Source: Trichomonas vaginalis G3 (taxonomy: Eukaryota; Parabasalia; Trichomonadida; Trichomonadidae). From it: a DNA stretch of 64,000 nt. Below, piece after piece: positions 46,539 to 57,677 of the stretch. Position 1 is the stretch's first letter; every line of letters begins with the position of its first letter. The stretch is from the NCBI RefSeq assembly GCF_026262505.1, contig NC_067208.1, positions 19,291,962-19,355,961 of the forward strand. The letters are read 5' to 3'. A program made the position numbers and the translations under genes. The notes beneath the pieces were generated by a model that was not told the DNA's origin, searched no databases, and was given only the letters and a program-made list of their open reading frames with translations.

Positions 46539-46633
46539 GAATAAAAACTTCATTTATACTAAACATCAACATCAGGGCTAGAAGGCACGAAGTGCCTGGA
46601 AGCCCCACTACCTTTTTTTTTTTTTTTTAATGT
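46539..46633. repeat. Right terminal inverted repeat and target duplication of Polinton B
   Basis: 46,539-46,627 is the inverted copy of the left repeat: GAATAAAAACTTCATTTATA, a GGCACGAAGTGCC hairpin, GGAAGCCCCACTACC and 15 T. TAATGT at 46,628-46,633 duplicates 23,145-23,150 exactly. Confidence 0.95.
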
Positions 46634-47744
46634 TTATTTTTTTAATTAAAATTGCCGCGCAATTTAAGGTTTTCTGTCACTTTTTTGTTAGCCATTTCGG
46701 TACGAAACAGTCGACGACGTTCGTGGAGTAAAATGTTATGCATTGCCTTTGTTTTCCGTTTTGGGTGAACAATATGGCCCATACAACAACAAAAAAATGA
46801 AATCCCGCCAAAAGTGAAAATTGAATAAAAAGTAATAATTAATAAATATATACTATATCATTAGATGAATATTTTGGAATAACATTTTTAAATAGAGGTT
46901 TTTCAATGGATAACGGTTCAATCAAAAATTTGACCTCATTTTAGAATCTACATTAAAAATGGAACATTTCTGTCGTTTCAAAATTCCAAAATAACGTTTC
47001 TATTCCTCTCAAAAGTAAAAATAAACTTTATTGGGGAAAAAATATTTTTATTTTCCAAAAAAAATGAAAACCTTAAATGCAAATCTAATTTTGATGCTTT
47101 TGTTTGTGATTTTTTGGATTTCGAAAAAAATTTGAAATTTCAGACAAGTTACCATTAACACTAATACGTTTCAGCGAGTCGGTCCCATCAGAGAAATTTT
47201 CATAAATCGGCGATATAATTTATTATTTCAGCAAAATATTCTCAGATCCAACTAGAATAAGGTCAAATTATACAAATTTAGCAAAGGCTAGTTATCCTAC
47301 CTATTCAATTAACTTTAATTTTAAATAATTCAAGACAATTCTCAAAATTACCTTAATAATCGCGTTCTCTTCGCAAAATGACGATTCATCATTCACTACC
47401 AGTATAACTGAGGGCTTGTGCTCACAGAATAATACAGATAATTTACTTATTAATGCAAAATTTAGTACCAAAAGGTAATCATAGAAGATACAAAAAAAGT
47501 TTCTTTATTTTGATTGCTGATTTTATTTCTGTTGCATGCTAAGATCAGTCATAATGTAAACCTCTCAATTTTATTGTCGTGGGAAGTATCTCAATTCCTT
47601 CAAAAAAATTGAAAAACTATTTAATTTTAAAAATATAATACTTTTAATTAGTTAATTAATTGGAGATATTTTAAAAAATCACTTTTGATAATACTTTTGA
47701 GAACTTTAATTAAAAAAATATATTCAAAAATATCCAGGATATCA
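46634..47744. other. Gene-free AT-rich flank
   Basis: No coding region is supported. A stretch at 46,676-46,706 (CTGTCACTTTTTTGTTAGCC, then ATTTCGGTACGA) resembles, in inverted orientation, part of the Mutator-like remnant at 22,179-22,208. The rest is AT-rich sequence without recognised repeats. Confidence 0.5.
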
Positions 47745-48066
47745 AGAGGGAATTGTTCCTTATGAGGTATATAGTTATGATGTATACCTCATAAGGAACA
47801 ATTCCCTCCTTAAAACGAGAAAACTTGTTCGAAATTGTTTATCATTTCGAACAAGTTTTCTCGTTTTTAATAAGAAACTAAAGGCTATGAGGCACTGATT
47901 ATATATTAGTGCCTCACAGCCTTTAGTTTCTAATAGATAGCTGGGAAACTTTCTCCAAATGATAAGTTATTCAGAGAAAGTTTCCCAGCTATCAAGAGGG
48001 AATTGTTCCTTATGAGGTATATAGTTATGATGTATACCTCATAAGGAACAATTCCCTCCTTAAAAT
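47745..48066. repeat. Cluster of five consecutive hairpins
   Basis: Order E-F-G-H-E. E (GAGGGAATTGTTCCTTATGA with its complement) occurs twice, at about 47,752-47,816 and 47,995-48,058, identical. F is CGAGAAAACTTGTTCGAAA with its complement; G is AGAAACTAAAGGCTATGAGG with loop TGATTATATATTA; H is AGCTGGGAAACTTTCTC with its complement. G is a close relative of the second hairpin at 22.86 kb and H of the third. Confidence 0.9.
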
Positions 48067-51000
48067 CGTAGACATTTTTATACTTATTAATCAACCATTC
48101 AAAATCATATTCCTCTGAAAAGTTATTTTATTAAAAATTTAGAATTTTAATAAATATAGAGTTTGAATTTCATACAATACCTATATATTTTCAATAATGG
48201 AATTTGAAAACCATTCTCAAAAGTTCTCAGAAAACCTTTTTTTCATTAATTTTAAGAAATCTGAGTATTAAATTAAGTGATAAATTCGTTTGACACTACT
48301 TTAATTTTTAAATTCAAAAAATTATATGTGCTTCTTAAAATGACTCAAAAAAATTTTATTATAAAATAATAGATAATATTAAAAATCCCACAACATTTTT
48401 TTACTTTACATAATCGTACTTCCTCGACGATTAATTTCCACTCAATTTCTATCGTTGACCGAACTTAGCATGCAACATTTCTTCTAAAATTTACCAAATC
48501 TAAAAAATCCAAAATTGAATGCTTTTGAATTTCATGTTTATGTAACATATACTATTTATTATATAAGGAATAAAAATTTTATAGTTTTAATCAAAAATAA
48601 AGGTGTACTAAATGCATACAAAACAAGGTATTTTTTACTCATCCAAAATATGTTAACAGTGCTATTTATATAATCAATATCCGGATTTCGAAATCATTTT
48701 GATGAAATCTTTATTTTAAAATTGAGTTGACTGTTAAAATCACCCGAGAAGAGGGATTATCTCAATGAAAAGTACATAAAATAGCAAACGCACAAGATGG
48801 CACTATGCAGCTTTATATTGTTATACAGGATGAACATATAAAATGTTTGGAAAACACTTACTTCGTTCTACAAATGTGTATCTCTTTATATCAAAGATTC
48901 TTCTCAAATTATTGAGAGACTTCTCTCAAAAAAAGGGAAATTTGATAACTAAAAAAAATTATGGCATAACCTCTCGTTTTGCATAGATATATATTTACAT
49001 GGTCACAGAGCTTATTTTCATTGTCAAAACTTAAAAATTTTTAGTGGACTATACCCTTAATATAGTTAATGATGATTTTCATATACCTCCTACCCAGGGT
49101 CCTAAAATGGGTATTTTCCTCACACAGACACCGTGGTTTTTTGAGCCGGGAAATAAATAGCGCAGACAGTTTCTACATATAGAGACATGCTTATACTTAG
49201 AGTTTGACGGGAATCTAAAGTGATTTTTTTCTGCATCGCGAAATCTAATGCAATCTCAAAATCATGAAGAAACTGCGAATCGGAGCGCAATTTTTTAATA
49301 TGTTAATATATAAAGGTACCCCTACTACTGCAAATGCTTCAAATGAAAATCTAAGAAATCAGATTAATTTGATCACATTAGTATAGTATTGGTCAAACCA
49401 AAAACTCATATGTTGATATATAGCCTATAGATATTCATATTATCTACTTTTCATTGAATTACATAAGATTTAATAATCTCATAAATATTCTTTTTAATTT
49501 TCCGAATTCCGTGTGCATTTAGATTGCCTATACCTGTATATAATAATTCTAGAATGGTTTGGTTAGATATTAAGTTTTTTAGATTAATATTTTAACATTT
49601 TGATAAAATAAGCATTTGTTCCATTTTAGAATCGCCATTGAACTCTAGTTTGACTAACATGATGTTGTATGATCAAATAAATTCTAACTTCATGAGATAA
49701 ATTTTGAAATTAGAAAATGCGATATCTGACTCAAATATTTATCTGAACACATTTAACATTCAATGATAAACTAAAGTACTATACAGCAGATTCGATTTGG
49801 CTTATATTTTATATAATCAACAAATAATCCTATAAAATTGTGCTATTCACGTTGCTCAAAGATGTATTGAACATTCCCTACTTGTGTATTGATAAAATTA
49901 GATATAGATTCTAATGTAAATCGATATTTTGAAAATTCATATATATTTTGTCTTGGTTTGGCATTTGATCGTGTTGAAACCGGAATTGCAATATATATCA
50001 TCTAAATATATAACTATCAAAATATGAGCTATAGATTTTTAAATTATTCTCCTGAATATGAGTGACTAACATAATTATATTGAATTGAGTAGTAAGAATC
50101 ATAAATATTAGAATCTGACGATAATTTATTATAACTTTATATAGGAACAAGATTATAAATGATGATGAAAATAAAGAGTAAATTTAAATCTGAAAATTTG
50201 AAAACATTAAGTGTATATGATAGCATTACAAAATTAAATTTTATGTGGAAGAGGAAATAGAGGAATTAGAAGTATTATGAGAAAATAATAAGATATAAAA
50301 ACAAAGGTAACTAAACTCCTTTCGCCGATCCGATTTGCTCCATATTTAAAATATAGCTTGCATATGTAGAAGAAAAGCTAATTTTGAAGTACGCCCAAAA
50401 TCCACCAACAGGATTTCGAGCTACTAAAAAGGTACTTTTAAATGTGATTTTTTTTATAAAAAATTAAATTTATTTTAAGATCAGACTAAAAACTAATTTT
50501 ATGGAAAATCTATATCGACAAATTTATTACTTATTGGGTATATAGATTTTTTGATTATGGCGATTATGTCTGATATGCTTCCAATAAGCCAAAACACATT
50601 TCATACTGATTTCTATAAAAGGTATCTTTATTATAGAAGTGTAAGCTATATCTGTTTGTTTTTTTATTATAACAAATTCAAAATTCTCTTATAAGGACTA
50701 GATGAAATCTGTATTATTAAATCATTAGCTAAATGAAGGTTCAAATAGAAAGTAAATATCAATTTATATGATACTGAAACCAAATAGTTCTTTTAATAAA
50801 AGATAACACGCTGAAAATTATTGAGTATTTGCAAATCTCAAAAATCTATTGGTGAATTTGGCTCAACTTTTAAAATTATAACATCCATATCAAATCATAA
50901 AAGCAGACAAAAATTAAAGCCAAACCTATCGGCCAATTTTTTTTTGATATTTTGATTTTTGAGGTATACTTTTAAAAGTGGATTTAAAGCACTTATGAAA

Positions 51001-51374
51001 AAACATTAACTTCTGTCGTTATGATTATTGATTTAGACAATAATGATTTTAATCTTTGATTATCAAAACACTAAAGTCATCTTTTTAACATTTGCTTGGT
51101 AGCATTAACTCAAGTCTAAAGTACTATTTTATGTGGCACTCTTAGAATTTTTGTATTCATTGTACACGCTGAAATAGTACCATTAAAGTTATGGCGGACT
51201 TTCAAAAAATAGTTTGGTCACCTTTTATAAAAACAAGATTCTATTAAATGAGTTAATTTATAGAAAGGAATAACAGTGTGAATGTAGTAAATGAATGTTT
51301 TCATGATGTATTATTGAAATCTTAAGTTTTGTTAAGAAGATAATAAGGGAATCAAATTTTGTATTAGGAAGTTT
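48067..51374. other. Gene-free AT-rich stretch
   Basis: No gene, RNA or clear repeat was recognised over 3.3 kb. Around 49,100-49,330 base composition is briefly more balanced (CCTACCCAGGGTCC, GAGCCGGGAAATAAATAGCG), which may be a decayed dispersed repeat or promoter, but nothing coding is supported. Confidence 0.5.
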
Positions 51375-51990
51375 GACCGACAAGAGTGTATTGTGCACTC
51401 TTGTCAGTCTGCATGTCTCATTCTGGGAGACATGCAGTGACAATGTCTCCCGGAATGAGACAATCTTCCGCATTCATAACTTGAATGCGGAAGTTTGACC
51501 GACAAACGTGTATTGTGCACTCTTGTCGGTCTGCATGTCTCCCAGAATGAGACAATCTTCTGCAATCAGAATGTGGTTGCAAAACTTTGACCGACAAGAG
51601 TGTATTGTGCACTCTTGTCGGTCTGCATGTCTCATTCCGGGAGACATTGTCACTGCATGTCTCCCAGAATGAGACACTCTTCCGCATTCATAACTTGAAT
51701 GCGGAAGTTTGACCGACAAACGTGTATTGTGCACTCTTGTCGGTCTGCATGTCTCATTCTGGGAGACATTGTCACTGCATGTCTCCCAGAATGAGACAAT
51801 CTTCTGCAATCAGAATGTGGTTGCAAAACTTTGACCGACAAGAGTGTATTGTGCACTCTTGTCGGTCTGCATGTCTCATTCCGGGAGACATTGTCACTGC
51901 ATGTCTCCCAGAATGAGACACTCTTCCGCATTCATAACTTGAATGCGGAAGTTTGACCGACAAGAGTGCACAATACACTCTTGTCGATCT
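51375..51990. repeat. 122-bp triple-hairpin tandem array, left
   Basis: GACCGACAAGAGTG with CACTCTTGTCGGTC recurs at 51,375, 51,497, 51,589, 51,711, 51,833 and 51,955: spacing 122, 92, 122, 122, 122. Each unit holds three hairpins: that one, TGTCTCATTCTGGGAGACA with its complement, and an alternating third, either CTTCCGCATTCA/TGAATGCGGAAG or TTCTGCAATC/GGTTGCAAAA. The 92-base unit lacks part of the second hairpin. Confidence 0.95.
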
Positions 51991-53045
51991 AAATGTATCT
52001 TACAATCAAAGACACTTTCATACAATCTTTTCGAAGTTAAAAAAAAAATTTAATTATTTCTTTCTTTTGTTTATTAAATCGCCTTACTCACGTACTAATC
52101 TCTTTTAGAGACTCTATCGAGCTATCCCCACATATAAACCTGTGACAATAATACATATTTACTCTCTTCATATTCTGATCTCATGACACATTATCGCAAA
52201 AACTATAATTATACAACACATCTCATAAAGTCTCATTTTAGCCCTATCTAAGCGTTCAAAACCTATTTTCCACACGTAATCTGATTCTTCTGGCTCCGCT
52301 GATTCGATTTCTGCTGTCAGATCGTGAAAATATGCATCACATAAAGAGATAAATGCAAATTGCACAACTTAATATTTTCCTTAAAATTTCTCTTCAGGTT
52401 CATACCTAAATAAGCTCTTTTTTTGAAAATTCAATTTTTTCCAAAAATGTATGAATTCAAAAGTTCAGATTATATCTAGTCATTTTCCAACATTAATTTT
52501 GTGTTTTAGTTTTTGAGATATTCATTTTATTATACGTATTATTCAGAAAATTAAAAGAATTTGTGAGGGGAAACGGAGGAGATAATAAATATGTAAAGAT
52601 GGATGAATAGACAATTTGAAAAAAAAAGCAATAATTTTGAGTTGTGTTTATCTCTTTATGTGATGCATATTTTCACGATCTGACAGCAGAAATCGAATCA
52701 GCGGAGCCAGAAGAATCAGATTACGTGTGGAAAATAGGTTTTGAACGCTTAGATAGGGCTAAAATGAGACTTTATGAGATGTGTTGTATAATTATAGTTT
52801 TTGCGATAATGTGTCATGAGATCAGAATATGAAGAGAGTAAATATGTATTATTGTCACAGGTTTATATGTGGGGATAGCTCGATAGAGTCTCTAAAAGAG
52901 ATTAGTACGTGAGTAAGGCGATTTAATAAACAAAAGAAAGAAATAATTAAATTTTTTTTTTAACTTCGAAAAGATTGTATGAAAGTGTCTTTGATTGTAA
53001 GATACATTTAGATCGACAAGAGTGTATTGTGCACTCTTGTCGGTC
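51955..53045. repeat. Large inverted repeat (fold-back) with duplicated ORF
   Basis: Left arm about 51,955-52,350 and right arm about 52,649-53,045 are nearly identical inverted copies; coordinates of paired bases sum to about 105,000. The spacer is about 300 bases. Each arm encodes the same ORF (52,168-52,350 minus; 52,649-52,832 plus) reading LCDAYFHDLTAEIESAEPEE then SDYVWKIGFERLDRAKMRLY. The ORF looks like a fragment of a longer protein; family not recognised. Confidence 0.95.
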
Positions 53046-53330
53046 AAACTTCCGCATTCAAGTTATGAATGCGGAAGATTGTCTCATTCTGGGAGACATG
53101 CAGTGACAATGTCTCCCGGAATGAGACATGCAGACCGACAAGAGTGCACAATACACTCTTGTCGGTCAAACTTGCATTCAAGTTATGAATGCGGAAGATT
53201 GTCTCATTCTGGGAGACATGCAGTGACAATGTCTCCCGGAATGAGACATGCAGACCGACAAGAGTGCACAATACACTCTTGTCGGTCGAAGTTTTGCAAT
53301 CGCGTTGTGATTGCAAAAGATTGTGCTATT
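53010..53330. repeat. 122-bp triple-hairpin tandem array, right
   Basis: About two and a half units of the same three-hairpin repeat as the left array, in inverted orientation, ending with the alternative hairpin TTTTGCAATCGCG/TGTGATTGCAAAA at 53,288-53,315. The right array is shorter than the left (two to three units against five to six). Confidence 0.95.
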
Positions 53331-53815
53331 CCTGCATATTTTCTACGAGCCTGCTTCATAAAATTGAATCCTTCTATCCAAATTAAATGCGATTTCGCTA
53401 ATCTTTCATCTAAAATCACTAATCAGAAGCATATTGCAAGTTAACTTGAACCGGCATGTTCCTCCTATCCTGTCTTTCAGTTCTTTCTATCAGCCATGGT
53501 TCACAAGGAGGAGAGCTTTGCGCACAATCAAACAGAAGATTGCGGCAGAGGAACCGGGAAGAGAGCAGCTTGAAGCGGTAAGCTGTTTTCAAGTCTTTAG
53601 TTAACAAACTTTAACAAAAGACATCTAAAAAATTTGAAATAATTGCAAAATAATGCCGTCAGGTAATGCGCACCTAAGGGAGGTGTTTTGCGGGAGCTGG
53701 GGGTATCTTGGTGAGTACTCAGGAGGCCAAGAAGGGCACCCCAACCGACATTTTGCTGACGCATTGTGTAAGCAACCATTCTGATAACGCTCAAACCGTC
53801 GGGACAAAATAATTT
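53331..53815. other. GC-richer patches of unknown origin
   Basis: Two patches, 53,440-53,580 and 53,655-53,805, are clearly richer in G and C than the surroundings. Both have short open frames on the minus strand (for example FLCRNLLFDCAQSSPPCEPW and GLLSTHQDTPSSRKTPPLGA). The composition suggests pieces of dispersed repeats or fragments of host genes rather than local genes. Confidence 0.35.
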
Positions 53816-56800
53816 ATGAAATTATAAGTCATCTTTCTAATACATATTTTTGGAAGGGCGTAAGATACGCCAACTTAAATATATTATTAAATATGAGAAA
53901 ATCGCTCAACAAAAAAACAATTCTTTCAAAAAGTTTGACATTGATCTTTCTAATACATATCCTATGGAAGGAGTTTACATTCACAAAATAAAAACCAGTT
54001 CAAAATCTTATTACTCCTTGAATTAAAATCATTTAATTTCAAATCCATTCCAAATCCTTAAATCTGTATTAAAATCATTTTGCCAACAACCAACACAATA
54101 CAAATTACATTTCCATATATCTTCTTGTCCATTTTAATTTTTTATCTCATTTTATTTAATTTTATTTAAAGCATATAGACATCGAGATCCTTTACACATA
54201 GTTATATAAAAGTCAAATACATAATAAATTCTTAATTCTAGAGATATCTCAAAATCTCAATTTTTTAATTTAAAATACCTTTCATTTTTCACAGTACTAT
54301 CACAACAAACAAGCCATTTACTAATTAACACATATAAGAAAAATATCAAATTACAAAACAACTTTCAATATCATTCGCATCGAATTCTATTTTTTCATAA
54401 TTATCAACTACATGTTATTATATAATATATGTCGGCGCATATTCCACTCTATACAAGTGTCAGATACACTCACACAAAGCTGTGAGATTCATACCTCTAT
54501 CAGTAGGACTTCTCAAATCAAGAACACATATGTTTCACTATCGCACATCTGTGTAGGATCTAATTAACCCTTTGGACTGGTACTTCAAAATTTGATAATT
54601 TGATAATTTCATGTGATATCATCATTTGCCTTTAAAACAACTGTGCGTTAAACTAGACACGTTTCTCTATCATAATGCAAAATATCAAAGTTTGGGAGAC
54701 TCCCAAAGTGTCTGAAACTGATCATAAGGGTGAAAAACCGTTTTCCAGAAGTTGGGAACGTAGGGTAAATTTATTACACATTTAAAAGCAATCATTACTA
54801 ATTTGATATTACTAAATTGGATAAAAATAAACTTATGCATTATTTCATGAAAGAATTCCTTATAATTTCTATCTTCAAGCTAAAATATAAGCAATTTTTA
54901 TAACTAAATGACTTGTAATGCTATATACTATTACTTATTAATGCGATATTCAATAACACATGATTATAAAAGACATTCTAGGAATTATTCTTATTTGTTC
55001 ATTTTTTGGTTCATTTGAACATGGAAATATAGTACTGAGATTCTTGAGATACAAATTTTAAATGTAAAACTTCAGAACTTCCAAAATTAATTAAAGATAT
55101 CTTCCTTACCAATATTCTCTTATTTATTCATTGATAAAAAAAGGGGGGACTTCGTCGACAACAAAGGTATCGACCAAAATTGTTCCCATTATGCTTGACA
55201 TATGAAGTATAGTAATAGTGTGTATGGACTCATAGAATGGCTTTCGTTTGATTTCGAGATATATTATGATCTTCTAAAATATCCATATTTTACTTGATAA
55301 CGCATATGTTTTATCGTATTATGAAAATTAAACGAAAAATATGGCTCAAGACGAGCAAAATTAGATGCTAAAAAAGTAAATTGTTTATTGATTAGGGTGC
55401 TTTCAGGAATTTTTTTGAATTAACATTTTATTCGTTTTTCTTTCTATATCTGTATATAAAACATGCATAAATAAGGATTTATAAATAAAAATATTATTCG
55501 AATTGGGTAAATAAATCGTTAGATCTTAGATTTTACTAATCATTTCTTCTTGAAATGAGACTGTGGTAATGGGAACTGTGTATGAGAGTTGGAGTATTGT
55601 TAAATTGCGCGAAATGTTGATAAGTTTCAAAAACGATTTGCAGTATGTTCAAGTATATTAGAATTTAATGGGGTGTGACGACATCGACTGCAAACAATCG
55701 ATTTTAAGTGATTGATGAAAATCGATATCAATATTTAAAATTTTCGAGGTTTTTTCGACTGATAGCAATTGCTTTGGACACCTAGAATGAAGTTCTCCTT
55801 GGTGAATTTCTCCAAATTTTTTCCATTTTAGAAAAAGCCTAAGCAATTTTCTAGAAAATGATAAGGTTATTTTCAATTCTCGATTTTTTTTGGAAAAATG
55901 AGGTTAATTTTTTTGAAAATTTATAATTTAGAGAGAAATGAATCATTTTCATTGTCTTACAAATCGATAAAACCTTTTTATTTTTGTTATTCTATAATTT
56001 TTCTACTAAATTGTGTCAATTGTAAAGCAAAATCATATAACTATTTTTCAAATATATAGAAAAGAAGTATATATTCCAAAATTATAAATCAGTCATAGTT
56101 TACTATCAAAAATAATATATTATTCTATATAGACAATCATCCATTGTTCGTAACTTAAAATTATTTCTGGTTCAAATTAAGGATTATCTTCACATGTTTA
56201 GAAACTATTGTAAGTATCTAGAAAACAATCAATAATATCATGATTTTATTCACAGATGAGTTCAAGATATATATTCTGAAATGCATTTCGACAATAAATC
56301 TGAATCAAACGTATATTAAATTCGCACATTTAGTCTTCTTATCATAATAATGTTATCAGTTAGTAACTATGGCTAAAAAATAAGCAACATTAGATCTGTA
56401 TCTCATAATCAAACGGAAGCTAAGCTAAGATATTTGAGAAAATATCACCTGATAGTATGCATAATACTATACCAGAATGACTAGTCAATCTGTTGTTTCA
56501 TTATCGTTTTAAATTTTTTGTGCCAAAATAGTACTTTGGCTATCATTGGTAATACGTAAGGTCACTACTAATGTAATATTTCGAAAAAATAAAGGTATCA
56601 ACTTTAATGCAAGATATGATGAGTTGAACATCGAATAATTGGGTTTTTGTAATATTAATATTCTTTAGTCCATAGTATATCATCGTTTCATACTAATCAC
56701 GTGAATCGATTCCGTTTCAATGATCAGATAAAGCAGAAACAATATACTCAGGTGCCACTTTTTTGGTCTAAAAAATGAGTTCCCCCCTTTTCATTGATAA

Positions 56801-56876
56801 TTGATTTGAAACGCTTGTATGTATTTTTCTCATTCCAAGTAAAATCTATAAACCTGACAGGAGGATAAAAATATTT
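53816..56876. other. Gene-free AT-rich upstream region
   Basis: No gene or clear repeat is supported. 54,430-54,760 is slightly less AT-rich. The end of the interval is the PAP2 promoter; TTTTTCTCATTCC at about 56,824 contains TCATT, which fits the trichomonad Inr core, but it is about 45 bases from the ATG, more than usual. Confidence 0.45.
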
Positions 56877-57677
56877 ATGTCAAAATTTTTTTCAATGCAA
56901 TCACAATACCCACAGCATTGGTACTACAAATATGATATACCTCATTTAATCCTCGGCGTTGTGTCATTAGTAATATTTGCTGGCCTTGAATTTGCCAAGC
57001 CGAATCCGTTATATTTTCCACCAAATGACTCAAATTCTTTATTCCCTCATCCAGGCAAAAGCACAATCCCTACATGGTTAGCAATCGTATTAGTTGCTGT
57101 AATTGGAATTGTCACAATACTTGTATTATTTGCAATTTCATATAAATTCCCCAAAATATGCCGTAAGTTCAACGTTTATAGTGCATTATGGAATTGTGCT
57201 GCTGTTGTTGGCGTTTCTTCTATTCTAGTTGATGTTTTAAAGAATTATGTTGGCAGACCAAGACCAGATATGATAGCATTATGCGGAGAAAACTTTACTG
57301 GCGCATATTCTACTTGCAAATCAGGTGTTTCTAAATCTGCTTTTAATGATAATTATCGTTCCTGGCCTTCTGGTCACTCTTCAAGTGCAATGTCAGGATT
57401 TATATATCTAGCATTACTCATACAAAAATCATTAATATTTAGTCGTACAATTGGCACTTTTATTGCTGCCTTATATATTCTTTTTGCTCTATATATAGGC
57501 GCAACACGAATTCGCGATTTTAAGCATCATACTGATGACGTCCTTGCCGGATTTTTCATTGGCTACATTATTTCGCGTCTTATTTGGGATCAATGCTTAG
57601 ATTATATTTATGAAACAAATGACAAAGAACACGATATCAAGTTAGATAATGAAGATAAAAGCACAAGTGGCGTTTGA
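56877..57677 (+). CDS. PAP2-family lipid phosphate phosphatase
   Basis: Host gene, 266 residues, intact. It should remove phosphate from phosphatidic acid or related lipid phosphates at a membrane. The three-part PAP2 signature is complete: KNYVGRPRPD (residues 122-131), PSGH (164-167, with the catalytic-site H) and TRIRDFKHHTDD (210-221, T in place of the usual S). Hydrophobic segments near residues 22-40, 66-89, 106-121, 171-184 and 190-208 fit the usual six-helix layout. The N-terminus is short and the acidic C-tail is cytosolic by analogy. The start is the first ATG and gives the normal length. No intron is seen. Confidence 0.9.
   Translation: MSKFFSMQSQYPQHWYYKYDIPHLILGVVSLVIFAGLEFAKPNPLYFPPNDSNSLFPHPGKSTIPTWLAIVLVAVIGIVTILVLFAISYKFPKICRKFNVYSALWNCAAVVGVSSILVDVLKNYVGRPRPDMIALCGENFTGAYSTCKSGVSKSAFNDNYRSWPSGHSSSAMSGFIYLALLIQKSLIFSRTIGTFIAALYILFALYIGATRIRDFKHHTDDVLAGFFIGYIISRLIWDQCLDYIYETNDKEHDIKLDNEDKSTSGV

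Larger units (their letters stand above)
23151..46627. mobile_element. Complete Polinton/Maverick element B (fossil)
   Basis: A 23,477-bp element with both terminal repeats and a perfect 6-bp duplication. Parts from left to right: an outward-facing gene, two long structural genes, capsid protein, small conserved genes, SF3 helicase, packaging ATPase, a KilA-N/T5orf172-like accessory block with palindromic modules, minor capsid genes, integrase, fibre, small membrane and basic proteins, and an adenine methyltransferase. No protein-primed DNA polymerase was found. It is broken, with well over twenty breaks, most in the right half. The intact duplication and largely intact terminal repeats argue for moderate rather than great age. 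Confidence 0.95.

Noticed and set aside
23151-46627. Breaks in element B as sequencing errors
   Set aside because: The adjacent HYDIN-like gene is open for over 6 kb and several element genes are intact, so a general error rate that high is unlikely. Locally poor consensus cannot be excluded.
23151-46627. LTR retroelement instead of Polinton
   Set aside because: No reverse transcriptase or direct LTRs are seen; terminal repeats are inverted and the gene set (capsid, ATPase, integrase, fibre) is that of a Polinton.
51375-53330. CRISPR-like array
   Set aside because: Units are themselves hairpins with no unique spacers, the host is a eukaryote, and no cas-like gene is present.
51258-53444. 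Several 60-140-residue open frames with C/H/R-rich products
   Set aside because: They read through the 122-bp hairpin units on both strands, and repeat sequence such as LCDAYF aside, show no protein-like composition.
53597-53807. Two overlapping minus-strand frames of about 60 residues as host genes
   Set aside because: They lie in a short GC-richer patch with no conserved domain, no clear promoter and alternative registers equally open, so a repeat fragment is more likely.
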